Shown piece by piece: positions 40,295 to 49,998 of a stretch of DNA of 64,000 nt. Position numbers and translations under genes: made by a program. The stretch lies in contig LJCX01000030.1 of NCBI GenBank assembly GCA_001298545.1, positions 744,001 through 808,000 of the forward strand, read 5' to 3'. Each line of letters begins with the position of its first letter. Within the stretch, counting starts at the first letter, position 1. The DNA is from Actinobacteria bacterium OV320. GTDB taxonomy: Bacteria > Actinomycetota > Actinomycetes > Streptomycetales > Streptomycetaceae. The notes below the pieces were generated by a model. It saw only the letters and a list, made by a program, of their open reading frames with translations. It made no database searches and was not told the DNA's origin.

Positions 40295-40990
40295 TTAATG
40301 CCGCAGACCCGTCATGTTTACGGGAGGTTGCGAAGTCCTCACACGGTCGGCGCGCTCGGGGCCGCCGGAAAAGCGCAGCCGATGCGCACCCGTCGCGCGC
40401 TCGGTGTGCAGCGCCGTGATCGCCCGCGCACGCTCACCGTCGCCGCGCGCCACCGCATCCACGATCGCCCCGTGCTCCGCCCAGGACTCCACGGGGTTGG
40501 CCGGGGCCTCCACCGCGTACATCCAGGCGATCTTGTGGCGCAGCTGGGTGAGCATCGACGTCAGGGCCTGGCTCCCGGAGGACTGGGCGAGCGTCTCGTG
40601 GAACCAGCCCCCCAGAGAGCGCAGATCCTCGCTGTTGCCCCGCCTGGCCCGTTCCTGGCCCAGCCGGACGAGGCCGCGCAGCACCTTCAGATGGGCCTCG
40701 GTGCGCCGCTGGGCGGCCCGGGAGGCGCCGAGCGGCTCCAGGAGCATGCGCATCTCCAGCAGGTCCGCGGCCTCCTGCTCGGTCGGCTCCGCGACGCACG
40801 CGCCCGCGTGCCGCCGCGTGACCACGAAGCCCTCGGCCTCCAGCGTGCGCAGCGCCTCTCGGACGGGGACGCGGGAAACGCCGTAGCGGCGGGCGAGGAG
40901 TTCCTCGGTGAGGCGGCTGCCGCGCTCGTAGACACCCGCGACGATGTCGTCCCGAATGGCCGTGCACACCGAGTGCGCCGGAATACGCAT
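40295..40990 (-). CDS. GntR family (FCD type) transcription regulator
   Basis: A 231-aa regulator. The winged helix (~5-70) has LTEELLARRYGVSRVPVREA and LRTLEAEGFVVTRRHAG; the FadR-type FCD effector domain (~80-210) has EMRMLLEPLGASRAA, GGWFHETLAQSSGS and EHGAIVDAVARGD, with His and Asp positions typical of metal/ligand binding. ATG 40990 follows GGAGG. The regulon is unknown; HPr and the M23 peptidase are the neighbours. Confidence 0.9.
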   Translation of the reverse strand: MRIPAHSVCTAIRDDIVAGVYERGSRLTEELLARRYGVSRVPVREALRTLEAEGFVVTRRHAGACVAEPTEQEAADLLEMRMLLEPLGASRAAQRRTEAHLKVLRGLVRLGQERARRGNSEDLRSLGGWFHETLAQSSGSQALTSMLTQLRHKIAWMYAVEAPANPVESWAEHGAIVDAVARGDGERARAITALHTERATGAHRLRFSGGPERADRVRTSQPPVNMTGLRH

Positions 40991-41131
40991 GACGGACCTC
41001 CGCCTTAATCCCCGTGAAACGTCGACGATTGACGTGTGTTCCGTGACTCTATTGCAATGGGCGGGGATTTCCGATGGCGGGCCGGAATCCAGGGATATTT
41101 TTTGGACAGCAGGACCTCGAAAACGGCGAAA

Positions 41132-41154
41132 GCCCCGGCCTGGAGGGCCGGGGC
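41132..41154 (-). terminator. Terminator hairpin of the M23 peptidase gene
   Basis: Perfect 9-bp arms GCCCCGGCC/GGCCGGGGC with a 5-nt loop lie 25 nt after the peptidase stop. On the minus strand a T-rich run (CTTTCGCCGTTTTC) follows. Confidence 0.8.
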
Positions 41155-41178
41155 AAGACGATCTGTCGCCGTGGGTCG

Positions 41179-41922
41179 TCAGACGTTCACGCCGTGCGTG
41201 CGGAGGTAGGCGACCGGATCGATGTCCGAGCCGTACTCCGCGGTGGTGCGGGCCTCGAAGTGCAGATGCGGGCCGGTGACGTTGCCGGTGGCGCCGGACA
41301 GGCCGATCCGCTCGCCCGGGGTGACCGTCTGGCCCACCGACACCGCGATCGACGACAGGTGACCGTACTGGGTGTACGTCCCGTCGTTCATCTTGATGAC
41401 GATCTGGTTGCCGTAGGACCCGCCCCAGCCGGCCTCGACCACGGTGCCGGAGCCGACCGCGTGCACGGAGGTGCCGCTCGCGGCGTGGAAGTCGATGCCG
41501 GTGTGGCTGCCGGAGGACCACAGCGAACTGCTGGCCTGGTAGCCGGTGGAGACGTAGGAGCCGGTGATCGGCAGCACGAAGGTGTTGAGGCGCTTGCGCT
41601 CGGCCTCGCGGGCGGCACGCACGCGTGCCTCGCGCTCCTCCACGGCCTTCTTGGCGGCGGCCTGCCGGGCGGCCTCCTCGAAGGCCGCGTGCTTCTGCAC
41701 GGCGACCTGGTCGTCGATCTGCTCGACGACGGACTCGCCGGCGGTGACCACGGGGATCAGCCCGGTCTGCTCGGGGGTGGGCTCGGCGGCGAAGGCCGGG
41801 GTGGAGGCGACGGTGGCCATGACACCGGTGGTGGTGAGCGCCGCGATGCCCGCCGCGCGGACGCTGGTGCGCTGCATCCGGCTGGGCCGACGGTGCTTCC
41901 CGGTGGCGCAGGTGAACGCCAT
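41179..41922 (-). CDS. Secreted M23 (LytM) peptidoglycan peptidase
   Basis: A 247-aa cell-wall endopeptidase: signal peptide (basic KHRRPSRMQR, hydrophobic core, cleavage near AFA-AEP), an Ala/Glu/Arg-rich coiled coil (~80-110), and an M23 domain with zinc ligands in SGSHTGIDFH and GPHLHFEAR. These enzymes cut peptide cross-links during growth. It is preceded by a c-di-AMP riboswitch, consistent with regulation of wall hydrolases such as rpf genes in actinobacteria. Confidence 0.92.
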   Translation of the reverse strand: MAFTCATGKHRRPSRMQRTSVRAAGIAALTTTGVMATVASTPAFAAEPTPEQTGLIPVVTAGESVVEQIDDQVAVQKHAAFEEAARQAAAKKAVEEREARVRAAREAERKRLNTFVLPITGSYVSTGYQASSSLWSSGSHTGIDFHAASGTSVHAVGSGTVVEAGWGGSYGNQIVIKMNDGTYTQYGHLSSIAVSVGQTVTPGERIGLSGATGNVTGPHLHFEARTTAEYGSDIDPVAYLRTHGVNV

Positions 41923-41948
41923 GAAGTTGGGGGTGTCCTTTCCTTCCC

Positions 41949-42085
41949 TCTCGCCTACCGGGTTAGCTGACGGGTTCGGAGCAGGAAGGTCTCCTACGGA
42001 CCCCCTCGCGTTGCCGCGCGGGCGTCCGATTCACCCCAGGGACTGCACAAGTGGGTCCCCGGCTCCCCTGGCTCGCGCCGTACGG
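41949..42085 (-). promoter_or_regulatory. ydaO-type c-di-AMP riboswitch
   Basis: In the minus-strand leader of the M23 peptidase gene, the conserved parts of the ydaO/yuaA element occur in order: GAGCCAGGGGAGCCGGGGACC, CCTGGGGTGAATCGG, and the signature TCCGAACCCGTCAGCTAACC followed by GGTAGGCGAGAGG. The RNA binds c-di-AMP and usually switches expression off. Its end lies about 27 nt before the start codon, leaving room for a ribosome-site or terminator-based switch. Confidence 0.92.
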
Positions 42086-42249
42086 GGACTCGGCGATGAC
42101 TGTCCGGTGCCGCGGCTGCGGCGCACTGCCTGACGAACAGCCCGGATGACGCTAAGCGGCGCGGGTTTCAATCCTCAAACGGATCCCGGTTTTTGTAGCG
42201 CATCCCACAGGGCAGACGGGCAACCTCCGCCTCAATTCGGACATACGGA

Positions 42250-42280
42250 GGCCCTGGTGACGCTTTCGTCGACCAGGGCC
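42250..42280 (-). terminator. Hairpin after the M16-like protease pair
   Basis: Perfect 9-bp arms GGCCCTGGT/ACCAGGGCC with a 13-nt loop, 28 nt downstream of the second M16 gene on the minus strand. Confidence 0.65.
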
Positions 42281-42307
42281 CCCACACGCGCGTGCCGTTG
42301 CCGGGAT

Positions 42308-43696
42308 CTACTCCGCGGACACGACCTTCACCTCGCCGATGCCGAGGGCCTCGACCGGCTCCTTGATCTGGGCCGCGTCACCGACGAGGACGGTCACCAG
42401 CCGGTCCACCGGGAAGGCGTTCACGGCCGCCGCGGTGGCCTCCACCGTGCCGGTCGCGGCGAGCTGCTGGTACAGCGTGGCCTGGAAGTCGTCGGGCAGG
42501 TGCTGCTCGACCTGGTCCGCCAGCGTGCCGGCGACTGCCGCGGCGGTCTCGAACTTCAGCGGCGCCACACCGACCAGGTTCTGCACGGCGACGTCGCGCT
42601 CGGCGTCGGTCAGCCCCTCGGCGGCGAGGGTGCGCAGCACCTTCCACAGATCGTCCAGAGCGGGGCCGGTGTTCGGGGTGTCGACGGAGCCGCTGATGGC
42701 GAGCATCGCGGCACCCGAGCCGTCCGGGGCGGACCGCAGGACCTGTCCGAACGCGCGGACACCGTAGGTGTAGCCCTTCTCCTCGCGCAGGACACGGTCC
42801 AGCCGGGAGGTGAGGGTGCCACCGAGGCAGTACGTGCCGAGCACCTGCGCGGGCCACACACGGTCGTGCCGGTCGGCGCCGATCCGGCCGATCAGCAGCT
42901 GCGTCTGGACGGCGCCCGGACGGTCCACGATGACGACCCGGCCGGCGTCGTCGGCCGTCACCGGCGGCACGGGCCGCGGCTGGGCCGAGGAGCCCGTCCA
43001 GGCACCCAGGGTGTCGCCGAGGAGCGCCGCCAGGTCGACACCGGTGAGGTCGCCGACGACCACCGCGGTGGCCGTGGCGGGACGGACGTGCTTGTCGTAG
43101 AAGGCGCGTACGGCGGCGGAGTCGATCTTCTCGACCGTCTCCGCGGTGCCCTGGCGCGGCCGCGACATCCGCGCGGTGGCCGGGAACAGCTCCTTGGAGA
43201 GCTCCTTGGCGGCGCGCCGGGAGGGGTTGGCCAGCTCGTGCGGGATCTCGTCCAGACGGTTGCGGACGAGGCGCTCGACCTCGCTGTCGGCGAACGCGGG
43301 GGCCCTGAGGGCGTCGGCGAGCAGACCGAGGCCCTTGGGCAGGCGCGAGGCCGGCACTTCGAGGCTCAGCCGGACACCGGGGTGATCCGCGTGCGCGTCC
43401 AGGGTGGCGCCGCAGCGCTCCAGTTCGGCGGCGAACTCCTCGGCGGAGTGCTTGTCGGTGCCCTCGGAGAAGGCCCGCGCCATGATCGTGGCGACGCCGT
43501 CGAGGCCGGCCTGTTCGGCGTCCAGGGGTGCGTCGAGGAGGATCTCCACGGCGACGACCTGCTGGCCGGGACGGTGGCAGTGCAGCACGGTCAGGCCGTT
43601 GGCCAGCGCGGTGCGCTCGGGCGCCGGGAACGCCCACGGCTTGGCCTCGCCCGCCCGGGGCTGGGGGTGGAAGTCCATCGTGGCGAGCTCGGTCAC
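42308..43696 (-). CDS. M16-family protein without the zinc motif
   Basis: A 462-aa M16-fold protein: GLTVLHCHRPGQQVVAVEIL, FAAELERCGATLDAHAD, RPATATAVVVGDLTG and REEKGYTYGVRAFGQ. The HxxEH zinc motif expected after the first strand is absent (region GLDGVATIMARAFSEG), so it is likely the non-catalytic partner of the adjacent protease, as in mitochondrial processing peptidase-like heterodimers. It overlaps the upstream gene by 4 nt (GTGA), ensuring equal synthesis. Confidence 0.9.
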   Translation of the reverse strand: MTELATMDFHPQPRAGEAKPWAFPAPERTALANGLTVLHCHRPGQQVVAVEILLDAPLDAEQAGLDGVATIMARAFSEGTDKHSAEEFAAELERCGATLDAHADHPGVRLSLEVPASRLPKGLGLLADALRAPAFADSEVERLVRNRLDEIPHELANPSRRAAKELSKELFPATARMSRPRQGTAETVEKIDSAAVRAFYDKHVRPATATAVVVGDLTGVDLAALLGDTLGAWTGSSAQPRPVPPVTADDAGRVVIVDRPGAVQTQLLIGRIGADRHDRVWPAQVLGTYCLGGTLTSRLDRVLREEKGYTYGVRAFGQVLRSAPDGSGAAMLAISGSVDTPNTGPALDDLWKVLRTLAAEGLTDAERDVAVQNLVGVAPLKFETAAAVAGTLADQVEQHLPDDFQATLYQQLAATGTVEATAAAVNAFPVDRLVTVLVGDAAQIKEPVEALGIGEVKVVSAE

Positions 43697-45042
43697 CGGG
43701 CCGCCTCCTCGTTCTCGTCCTGGTCGGCGGGGGCTTCGGCGGCGGTCGGCTCGTAGACGAGCACCGCGCGGTTGTCGGGGCGCAGGCGGGCCTTGGCGAT
43801 CTCCTGCACCTCCTCGGGCGTCACGTCCAGCACGCGCTGCACGGCGGTCAGGGCGAGCTGCGGGTCGCCGAACAGGACGGCGTACCGGCACAGTTCGTCG
43901 GCGCGGCCGGCGACGGTGCCGAGCCGGTCGAGCCACTCGCGCTCCAACTGCGCCTGGGCCCGCTCCATTTCCTCGGCCGTGGGGCCCTCCTCGGCGAACC
44001 GGGCGAGCTCCTCGTCGATGGCGGCCTCGATGACGGGCACCTCGACGTCACCGGACGTCTTCACGTCCAGCCAGCCCAGGGAGGGCGCTCCGGCGAGCCG
44101 CAGCAGGCCGAAGCCGGCCGCGACGGCCGTACGGTCGCGGCGCACCAGCCGGTTGTAGAGGCGGGAGGACTCGCCGCCGCCGAGGACGGTGAGCGCCAGG
44201 TCGACGGCGTCGCACGCACGCGTGCCGTCCTCGGGCAGCCGGTAGGCGGCCATCAGCGCGCGGGCCGGCACCTCCTCCTCGACGATCTCGCGCAGCTGCT
44301 CGCCGATGACGTCGGGCAGCCCGCCGTCACGCGGCGCGGGCTTGCCGTCGTGGCCCGGGATGGAGCCGAAGTACTTCTCGACCCAGGCGAGGGTCTGCTC
44401 CGGGTCGATGTCACCGACCACGGAGAGGACCGCGTTGTTGGGCGCGTAGTACGTGCGGAAGAACGCGCGCGCGTCCTCCAGGGTCGCCGCGTCCAGGTCG
44501 GCCATCGAGCCGATCGGCGTGTGGTGGTACGGGTGGCCGTCCGGGTAGGCGAGAGCGGTCAGCTTCTCGAAGGCCGTGCCGTAGGGGACGTTGTCGTAGC
44601 GCTGACGGCGCTCGTTCTTGACGACGTCGCGCTGGTTCTCCATCGACTCGTCGTCCAGCGCGGTGAGCAGCGAGCCCATGCGGTCGGCCTCCAGCCAGAG
44701 GGCGAGCTCCAGCTGGTGGGTGGGCATGGTCTCGAAGTAGTTCGTGCGCTCGAAGCTGGTGGTGCCGTTGAGCGAGCCGCCGGCCCCCTGGACCAGCTCG
44801 AAGTGTCCGTTGCCCTTGACCTGGCCGGAACCCTGGAACATCAGGTGCTCGAAAAGGTGAGCAAGACCCGTACGCCCCTTGACTTCGTGGCGTGAACCGA
44901 CGTCGTACCAGAGGCACACCGCCGCGACGGGGGTCAGGTGGTCCTCCGAGAGCACCACGCGCAGGCCGTTGGCCAGACGGTGCTCGGTCGCTGTCAGGCC
45001 CCCGGAGCCTGCCTGGGCTGTGGCCGTGTGACCCATGGGCAT
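43693..45042 (-). CDS. M16-family zinc metallopeptidase
   Basis: A 449-aa catalytic M16 subunit with the inverted zinc motif HLFEH in GLAHLFEHLMFQGSGQ and the distal Glu region DVVKNERRQRYDN. It may process or degrade peptides, in concert with the paired zinc-less protein. The ATG 45042 follows GGAAGGGA by 7 nt; an ATG two codons later is possible. Confidence 0.93.
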   Translation of the reverse strand: MPMGHTATAQAGSGGLTATEHRLANGLRVVLSEDHLTPVAAVCLWYDVGSRHEVKGRTGLAHLFEHLMFQGSGQVKGNGHFELVQGAGGSLNGTTSFERTNYFETMPTHQLELALWLEADRMGSLLTALDDESMENQRDVVKNERRQRYDNVPYGTAFEKLTALAYPDGHPYHHTPIGSMADLDAATLEDARAFFRTYYAPNNAVLSVVGDIDPEQTLAWVEKYFGSIPGHDGKPAPRDGGLPDVIGEQLREIVEEEVPARALMAAYRLPEDGTRACDAVDLALTVLGGGESSRLYNRLVRRDRTAVAAGFGLLRLAGAPSLGWLDVKTSGDVEVPVIEAAIDEELARFAEEGPTAEEMERAQAQLEREWLDRLGTVAGRADELCRYAVLFGDPQLALTAVQRVLDVTPEEVQEIAKARLRPDNRAVLVYEPTAAEAPADQDENEEAAR

Positions 45043-45312
45043 GTACGTCCCTTCCGATCGCGGACGCGGTCGTGGAAACCGCGGTTTTCCTGCCGGTCCT
45101 GCCACTGTATGCAAGCGTGCGGACGGTCCGCGAAGTTCCCGGACGACATACGCCGAGAGCGAGATCGCGTAGCCTGCGGGCAGCCGTGGAGGAGATGCCT
45201 CTGCGTTCGGGCCGGACGGCCGACGCCGGGTCCTCGCCCGCGCTGTCAGTGCCACGGTCCACAATGGTCCGCGTCAGATCCCGTATCACGCCCCAGCAAG
45301 GAGCCGGCAGCG

Positions 45313-47793
45313 ATGGCCCGCCGCAGCACGAAGACCCCGCCGCCCGACGAGTCGTTCGAGGAGCGGATCCTCGACATCGACGTCGTCGACGAGATGCAGG
45401 GCTCCTTCCTCGAGTACGCGTACTCGGTCATCTACTCCCGCGCCCTGCCGGACGCCCGTGACGGCCTCAAGCCGGTGCACCGCCGCATCGTCTACCAGAT
45501 GAACGAGATGGGCCTGCGCCCGGAGCGCGGCTATGTGAAGTGCGCCCGGGTCGTCGGCGAGGTCATGGGCAAGCTGCACCCGCACGGCGACGCGTCGATC
45601 TACGACGCCCTGGTGCGGATGGCGCAGCCCTTCTCCATGCGGGTGCCCCTGATCGACGGCCACGGCAACTTCGGCTCGCTGGGCAACGACGACCCGCCGG
45701 CCGCCATGCGGTACACCGAGTGCCGCCAGGCCCAGGCGACGAGCCTGATGACGGAGTCGATCGACGAGGACACCGTCGACTTCTCGCCCAACTACGACGG
45801 CCAGGAGCAGGAGCCGGTGGCACTGCCCGCCGCCTTCCCGAACCTGCTGGTCAACGGCGCGTCCGGGATCGCGGTCGGCATGGCCACCAACATGCCGCCG
45901 CACAACCTGGGCGAGGTCATCGCGGCCGCCCGCCATCTGATCCGCTATCCCGGCGCGGATCTCGACGCCCTGATGAAGTACGTTCCGGGCCCCGACCTGC
46001 CCACCGGCGGCCGGATCGTCGGCCTCTCCGGCATCCGGGACGCCTACGAGAACGGCCGCGGCACGTTCAAGATCCGTGCCACGGTGTCGGTGGAGACCGT
46101 CACGGCCCGCCGCAAGGGCCTGGTCATCACGGAACTGCCGTTCACGGTCGGGCCCGAGAAGGTCATCGCCAAGATCAAGGACCTGGTCGGCTCGAAGAAG
46201 ATCCAGGGCATCGCCGACGTCAAGGACCTCACCGACCGCGCGCATGGTCTGCGACTGGTCATCGAGATCAAGAACGGCTTCGTGCCGGAGGCCGTCCTGG
46301 AGCAGCTGTACAAGCTGACCCCGATGGAGGAGTCCTTCGGCATCAACAACGTGGCGCTGGTCGACGGCCAGCCGCTCACGCTGGGCCTCAAGGAGCTGCT
46401 GGAGGTCTACCTCGACCACCGCTTCACCGTGGTGCGCCGCCGCAGCGAGTTCCGCCGCAGCAAGCGCCGCGACCGGCTGCACCTGGTGGAGGGCCTGCTG
46501 ACGGCGCTCGTCGACATCGACGAGGTCATCCGGCTGATCCGCTCCAGCGACAACAGCGCGGAGGCGAAGCAGCGCCTGATGGAGCGCTTCTCGCTGTCGG
46601 AGATCCAGACCCAGTACATCCTGGACACCCCGCTGCGCCGGCTCACCAAGTACGACCGCATCGAGCTGGAGGCGGAGAAGGAGAAGCTCAACGAGGAGAT
46701 CGCCGAGCTGACCCGGATCCTTGACTCGGACGCGGAGCTGCGCAAGCTGGTCTCGGCCGAACTGGCCTCGGTGGCCAAGAAGTTCGGCACCGAGCGCCGT
46801 ACGGTCCTGCTGGAGTCGTCGGGTACCACGGCCACCGCCGTGCCCCTCCAGGTCGCGGACGACCCGTGCCGTGTCCTGCTGTCCTCCACCGGCCTGCTGG
46901 CCCGCACGGCGAACGGCGAGCCCTTCACGGAGAACGCCGAGGACGCCGAGGACGGGGACGGGGGCGGCAAGCGGACCAAGCACGATGTGATCATCTCGGC
47001 GGTGTCGGCCACCGCGCGCGGGGAGATCGGCGCCGTCACCTCCTCGGGCCGCCTGCTGCGGATCAACGTCGTCGACCTGCCGCAGCTCCCGGACACGGCC
47101 TCGGCGCCGAACCTCTCGGGCGGCGCCCCGCTGACGGAGTTCGTCTCCCTGGAGGGCGACGAGACGGTCATCTGTCTGACCACGCTCGACGAGTCGTCCC
47201 CGGGGCTGGCCATCGGCACGGAACAGGGTGTCGTCAAGCGGGTCGTGCCCGACTACCCGACCAACAAGGACGAGCTGGAGGTCATCACCCTGCGGGACGG
47301 CGACCGGATCGTCGGTGCCGTCGAACTGCGTACCGGCGAGGAGGACCTGGTCTTCATCGCCGACGACGCCCAACTGCTGCGCTATCAGGCCTCGCAGGTG
47401 CGGCCGCAGGGCCGCGCGGCGGGCGGTATGGCGGGCATCAAGCTCACCGAGGGCGCGAAGGTCATCTCCTTCACGGCCGTGGACCCCGCGGTGGACGCGG
47501 TGGTCTTCACGATCGCGGGCTCGCGCGGAACCCTGGACGACTCTGTCCAGACGACCGCCAAGCTCACCCCGTTCGACCAGTACCCGCGCAAGGGCCGTGC
47601 CACGGGCGGTGTGCGCTGCCAGCGGTTCCTGAAGGGCGAGGACTGCCTGTCCCTGGCCTGGGCGGGTCCCGTCCCGGCCAAGGCGGCGCAGAAGAACGGC
47701 CTGCCGGCCGAGTTGCCGGAGATGGACCCGCGCCGTGACGGCTCGGGCGTGTCGCTGACGAAGACGGTCTCGGTGGTGGCCGGGCCGGTCTAG
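45313..47793 (+). CDS. parC: Type IIA topoisomerase A subunit (topoisomerase IV/ParC-like)
   Basis: An 826-aa GyrA/ParC-family subunit: SRALPDARDGLKPVHRRIVY, the winged-helix region HPHGDASIYDALVRMAQPFS, catalytic Tyr in AAMRYTECR, and a C-terminal beta-pinwheel (~500-820). The GyrA-box QRRGGxG is not seen, which favours topoisomerase IV (decatenation) over gyrase. Streptomyces has gyrA elsewhere, near gyrB, so this is the ParC paralogue. It is convergent with CobW and the stops overlap by 4 nt. Confidence 0.9.
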   Translation: MARRSTKTPPPDESFEERILDIDVVDEMQGSFLEYAYSVIYSRALPDARDGLKPVHRRIVYQMNEMGLRPERGYVKCARVVGEVMGKLHPHGDASIYDALVRMAQPFSMRVPLIDGHGNFGSLGNDDPPAAMRYTECRQAQATSLMTESIDEDTVDFSPNYDGQEQEPVALPAAFPNLLVNGASGIAVGMATNMPPHNLGEVIAAARHLIRYPGADLDALMKYVPGPDLPTGGRIVGLSGIRDAYENGRGTFKIRATVSVETVTARRKGLVITELPFTVGPEKVIAKIKDLVGSKKIQGIADVKDLTDRAHGLRLVIEIKNGFVPEAVLEQLYKLTPMEESFGINNVALVDGQPLTLGLKELLEVYLDHRFTVVRRRSEFRRSKRRDRLHLVEGLLTALVDIDEVIRLIRSSDNSAEAKQRLMERFSLSEIQTQYILDTPLRRLTKYDRIELEAEKEKLNEEIAELTRILDSDAELRKLVSAELASVAKKFGTERRTVLLESSGTTATAVPLQVADDPCRVLLSSTGLLARTANGEPFTENAEDAEDGDGGGKRTKHDVIISAVSATARGEIGAVTSSGRLLRINVVDLPQLPDTASAPNLSGGAPLTEFVSLEGDETVICLTTLDESSPGLAIGTEQGVVKRVVPDYPTNKDELEVITLRDGDRIVGAVELRTGEEDLVFIADDAQLLRYQASQVRPQGRAAGGMAGIKLTEGAKVISFTAVDPAVDAVVFTIAGSRGTLDDSVQTTAKLTPFDQYPRKGRATGGVRCQRFLKGEDCLSLAWAGPVPAKAAQKNGLPAELPEMDPRRDGSGVSLTKTVSVVAGPV

Positions 47794-48851
47794 GCCTCGG
47801 CCTCCTGGAAGGCCTCGTCGTCGGGGGCCTGTACGTAGCGCAGGACGCCCCACATGCCGTGCTCGTCGGCGTGTGGGGCGTCGTCCTTGCACGCCTCGAG
47901 TTCCTTGCCGAGGGCGGCGGCTTCGATGCCGGATCCGATGAGGACGAGCTGGGTCGGGCGGGCGCCGGCGGCCGGCCAGGGCTCCGGGTAGAAGCGGAGG
48001 AAGCGCCCGACGGCGTGCACGGCGTACCGGTTGGCCGGGTCGTGCGGACCGAAGTCGACATACCCCTTGATGCGGTACAGCCCCTCGGGCCTGCTGTCGA
48101 GGAACTCCATCAACCGGCGGGGGCCGAGGGGCACTTCGGAGGTGAAGGAGAGGCTGTCGTAGGAGCCGTGGAGGTGGTCGGCGTGATCATCCCCGGAGTG
48201 GTCGTGCAGGTCGTCGAAGGACAACTGCCCGACACGCTCCTCGCCCGGCCGGCAGTCGAAGAGGAACTCGGGGTCGACACGGCCGTAGGTGGCGGGGACG
48301 ACGGCGGCCCGGTCGGCGAGGGAGCGGACGAGCCCGAGGACCCGGTCGGCGTCGGGCGCGCGGTCGAGCTTGTTCACCACGACGAGGTCGGCGAGGGCGA
48401 GGTGCCGGTCGATCCCGGGATGCTTCGTCCGGGTCTCGTCGAACTCGGCGGCGTCGACGACTTCGACGAGCCCGCCGTAGACGATGCCGGGATGCTCACT
48501 GGCCAGCACCATCCGCACGAGTTCCTCGGGCTCGGCGAGACCGCTGGCCTCGATGACGATGACATCGATGCCGACGGCCGGATCGGCGAGCCGTTCGAGG
48601 TACACGTCGAGTTCACCGGCGTCGACGGCGCAGCACAGACAGCCGTTGCCGAGGGAGACGGTGGAGTCGCCGAGCGCACCGGCCACGGCCATGGCGTCGA
48701 TCTCGATGGCGCCGAAGTCGTTCACGATCGCCCCGATGCGGCTGCCGCCGCTGCGGTGCAGGAGATGGTTGAGCAGGGTCGTCTTGCCGGAACCGAGGAA
48801 TCCGGCGAGTACGACGACCGGGATCTGCTGCGGACTGCGGCTCTGCGACAC
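47790..48851 (-). CDS. CobW/COG0523 GTP-dependent metallochaperone
   Basis: A 353-aa protein. The P-loop GFLGSGKTTLLNHLL (17-31) and the CxCC motif in SLGNGCLCCAVDAGEL identify the COG0523 GTPase, which delivers metal, often zinc, to enzymes. A His/Asp-rich loop (DLHDHSGDDHADHLHG) separates the GTPase from the C-terminal CobW_C domain (EGLYRIKGYVDF). Zinc-responsive members are often under Zur; no convincing box was found. GTG 48851 follows GGAAAGG. Confidence 0.93.
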   Translation of the reverse strand: MSQSRSPQQIPVVVLAGFLGSGKTTLLNHLLHRSGGSRIGAIVNDFGAIEIDAMAVAGALGDSTVSLGNGCLCCAVDAGELDVYLERLADPAVGIDVIVIEASGLAEPEELVRMVLASEHPGIVYGGLVEVVDAAEFDETRTKHPGIDRHLALADLVVVNKLDRAPDADRVLGLVRSLADRAAVVPATYGRVDPEFLFDCRPGEERVGQLSFDDLHDHSGDDHADHLHGSYDSLSFTSEVPLGPRRLMEFLDSRPEGLYRIKGYVDFGPHDPANRYAVHAVGRFLRFYPEPWPAAGARPTQLVLIGSGIEAAALGKELEACKDDAPHADEHGMWGVLRYVQAPDDEAFQEAEA

Positions 48852-49174
48852 GTGCGACCTTTCCGAAACTACGCGTGCACCGGCGCGCGGCCCGGGCGCG
48901 CGTACGAGGATTGAATGCCGCCCCAGGATACGAGCCGCGGGAATCACCGCGAAGTGAACGATTGTTAGCAGCACCCGCGGGGCAGACCCTGGGCAAGGCG
49001 CCCTGGCGTGCGACCCTCGCTTCCCTCCGTGCGCCTCCCCTCCGCCTCCCCCGCCGATCAGAGCCGCTCGGCACTCTGGGAGACGGCAAGCGCCGCCCAC
49101 CGCTCGCCGGTCCCCGTCACGTCCACCCGCACCCCGACGACCGGCGCACGGCCGCTCGATCGGGGGTTTTTGAC
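48852..49174. other. Intergenic region between CobW and DUF6082 genes
   Basis: These 323 bases contain promoters of two divergent genes. The plus-strand stretch is unusually rich in CCT/CCG without a clear -10. TGAACGATTGTTAGCA at 48955-48970 faintly recalls a Zur box but is not convincing. Nothing else was recognised. Confidence 0.4.
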
Positions 49175-49732
49175 ATGGCCACACAGAAGTTTGGGGTCCG
49201 CGGACTCGGTGCAGTCGCCGCGGCGGCGGCCGGCATGGCCGCGGGTGCCCTCGTCACCATGGCGGCACAACGCCATTCGCTGGAGACACTGCGGGTACGG
49301 CTGGAACACCTGGAACGGACCGCCCACTCCCAGCAGCACACCAATCTGGCCAACCAGCAGCGCCTGCACTGGGAATTGCTGAGCAAAGCCATCGACGACC
49401 CCGAACTGGCTGAAGTGCTCGATCTCTTCGAGGCGCCCGTTTCCACGAAGCAGCGGCGCCAGTACCTCTACGCCAACGCTCTCTACACGAACGCGCTGTT
49501 TTACTACCGGATAGGCAACATCTCCCGCGAGGAGTTCTTCGGGTACATTCGAGGCATTCTTCAGAACCCTGTGGTACGGGAGTACTGGTACGCGACAAGA
49601 CACCAGCGGGCGACCATTGCCGACGGTTCGGACGAAGCAGAACTCGGCCGTATGGTGGACGAACTCCTGACGCAACTCGAGGAGTCGGACGCCGACGAAT
49701 GGTGGGTGGTGGGCGAGCCGCCGAGTCCGTGA
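49175..49732 (+). CDS. DUF6082 family protein
   Basis: A 185-aa protein: an N-terminal Ala/Gly-rich membrane anchor (LGAVAAAAAGMAAGALVTM), then a helical cytoplasmic part with NQQRLHWELLSKAIDDPELA and ANALYTNALFYYRIGNISRE. This matches DUF6082, abundant and often multicopy in Streptomyces, of unknown function. The ATG at 49175 lacks a strong ribosome site. The small gene downstream is in the same direction. Confidence 0.82.
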   Translation: MATQKFGVRGLGAVAAAAAGMAAGALVTMAAQRHSLETLRVRLEHLERTAHSQQHTNLANQQRLHWELLSKAIDDPELAEVLDLFEAPVSTKQRRQYLYANALYTNALFYYRIGNISREEFFGYIRGILQNPVVREYWYATRHQRATIADGSDEAELGRMVDELLTQLEESDADEWWVVGEPPSP

Positions 49733-49998
49733 ACTTCCACCGGCCATCGGCGCACTCCGACAGCCGAGGGCTCACACTCCGGGGCACGCACCCCCTCCTG
49801 CGGAATCACACCCTCGGCCCATTACGAAAGGGTCAAGTCAAGAGTTAGGTGGGGCGTCAGGGAGTTGACTCGCGCTTGATCGCGTAGAGGACCCCACCAG
49901 ATCGTCGCCTACGCCGCCGGATGACGAGCGACCCCACAGGGCCCGCCTTGCACCGCGCAGTCGTCGTGCGCAAACCCAACGGACCCAAGGAAGCAACA

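Noticed and set aside
45286..47892. An 868-codon open frame on the minus strand opposite the topoisomerase gene
   Set aside because: It is an antisense shadow: biased composition, no domain, no ribosome site; the plus-strand gene is unmistakable.
48955..48970. Possible Zur box upstream of the CobW-type gene
   Set aside because: Only the central AATCGTT resembles the consensus; the flanking arms do not pair as expected.
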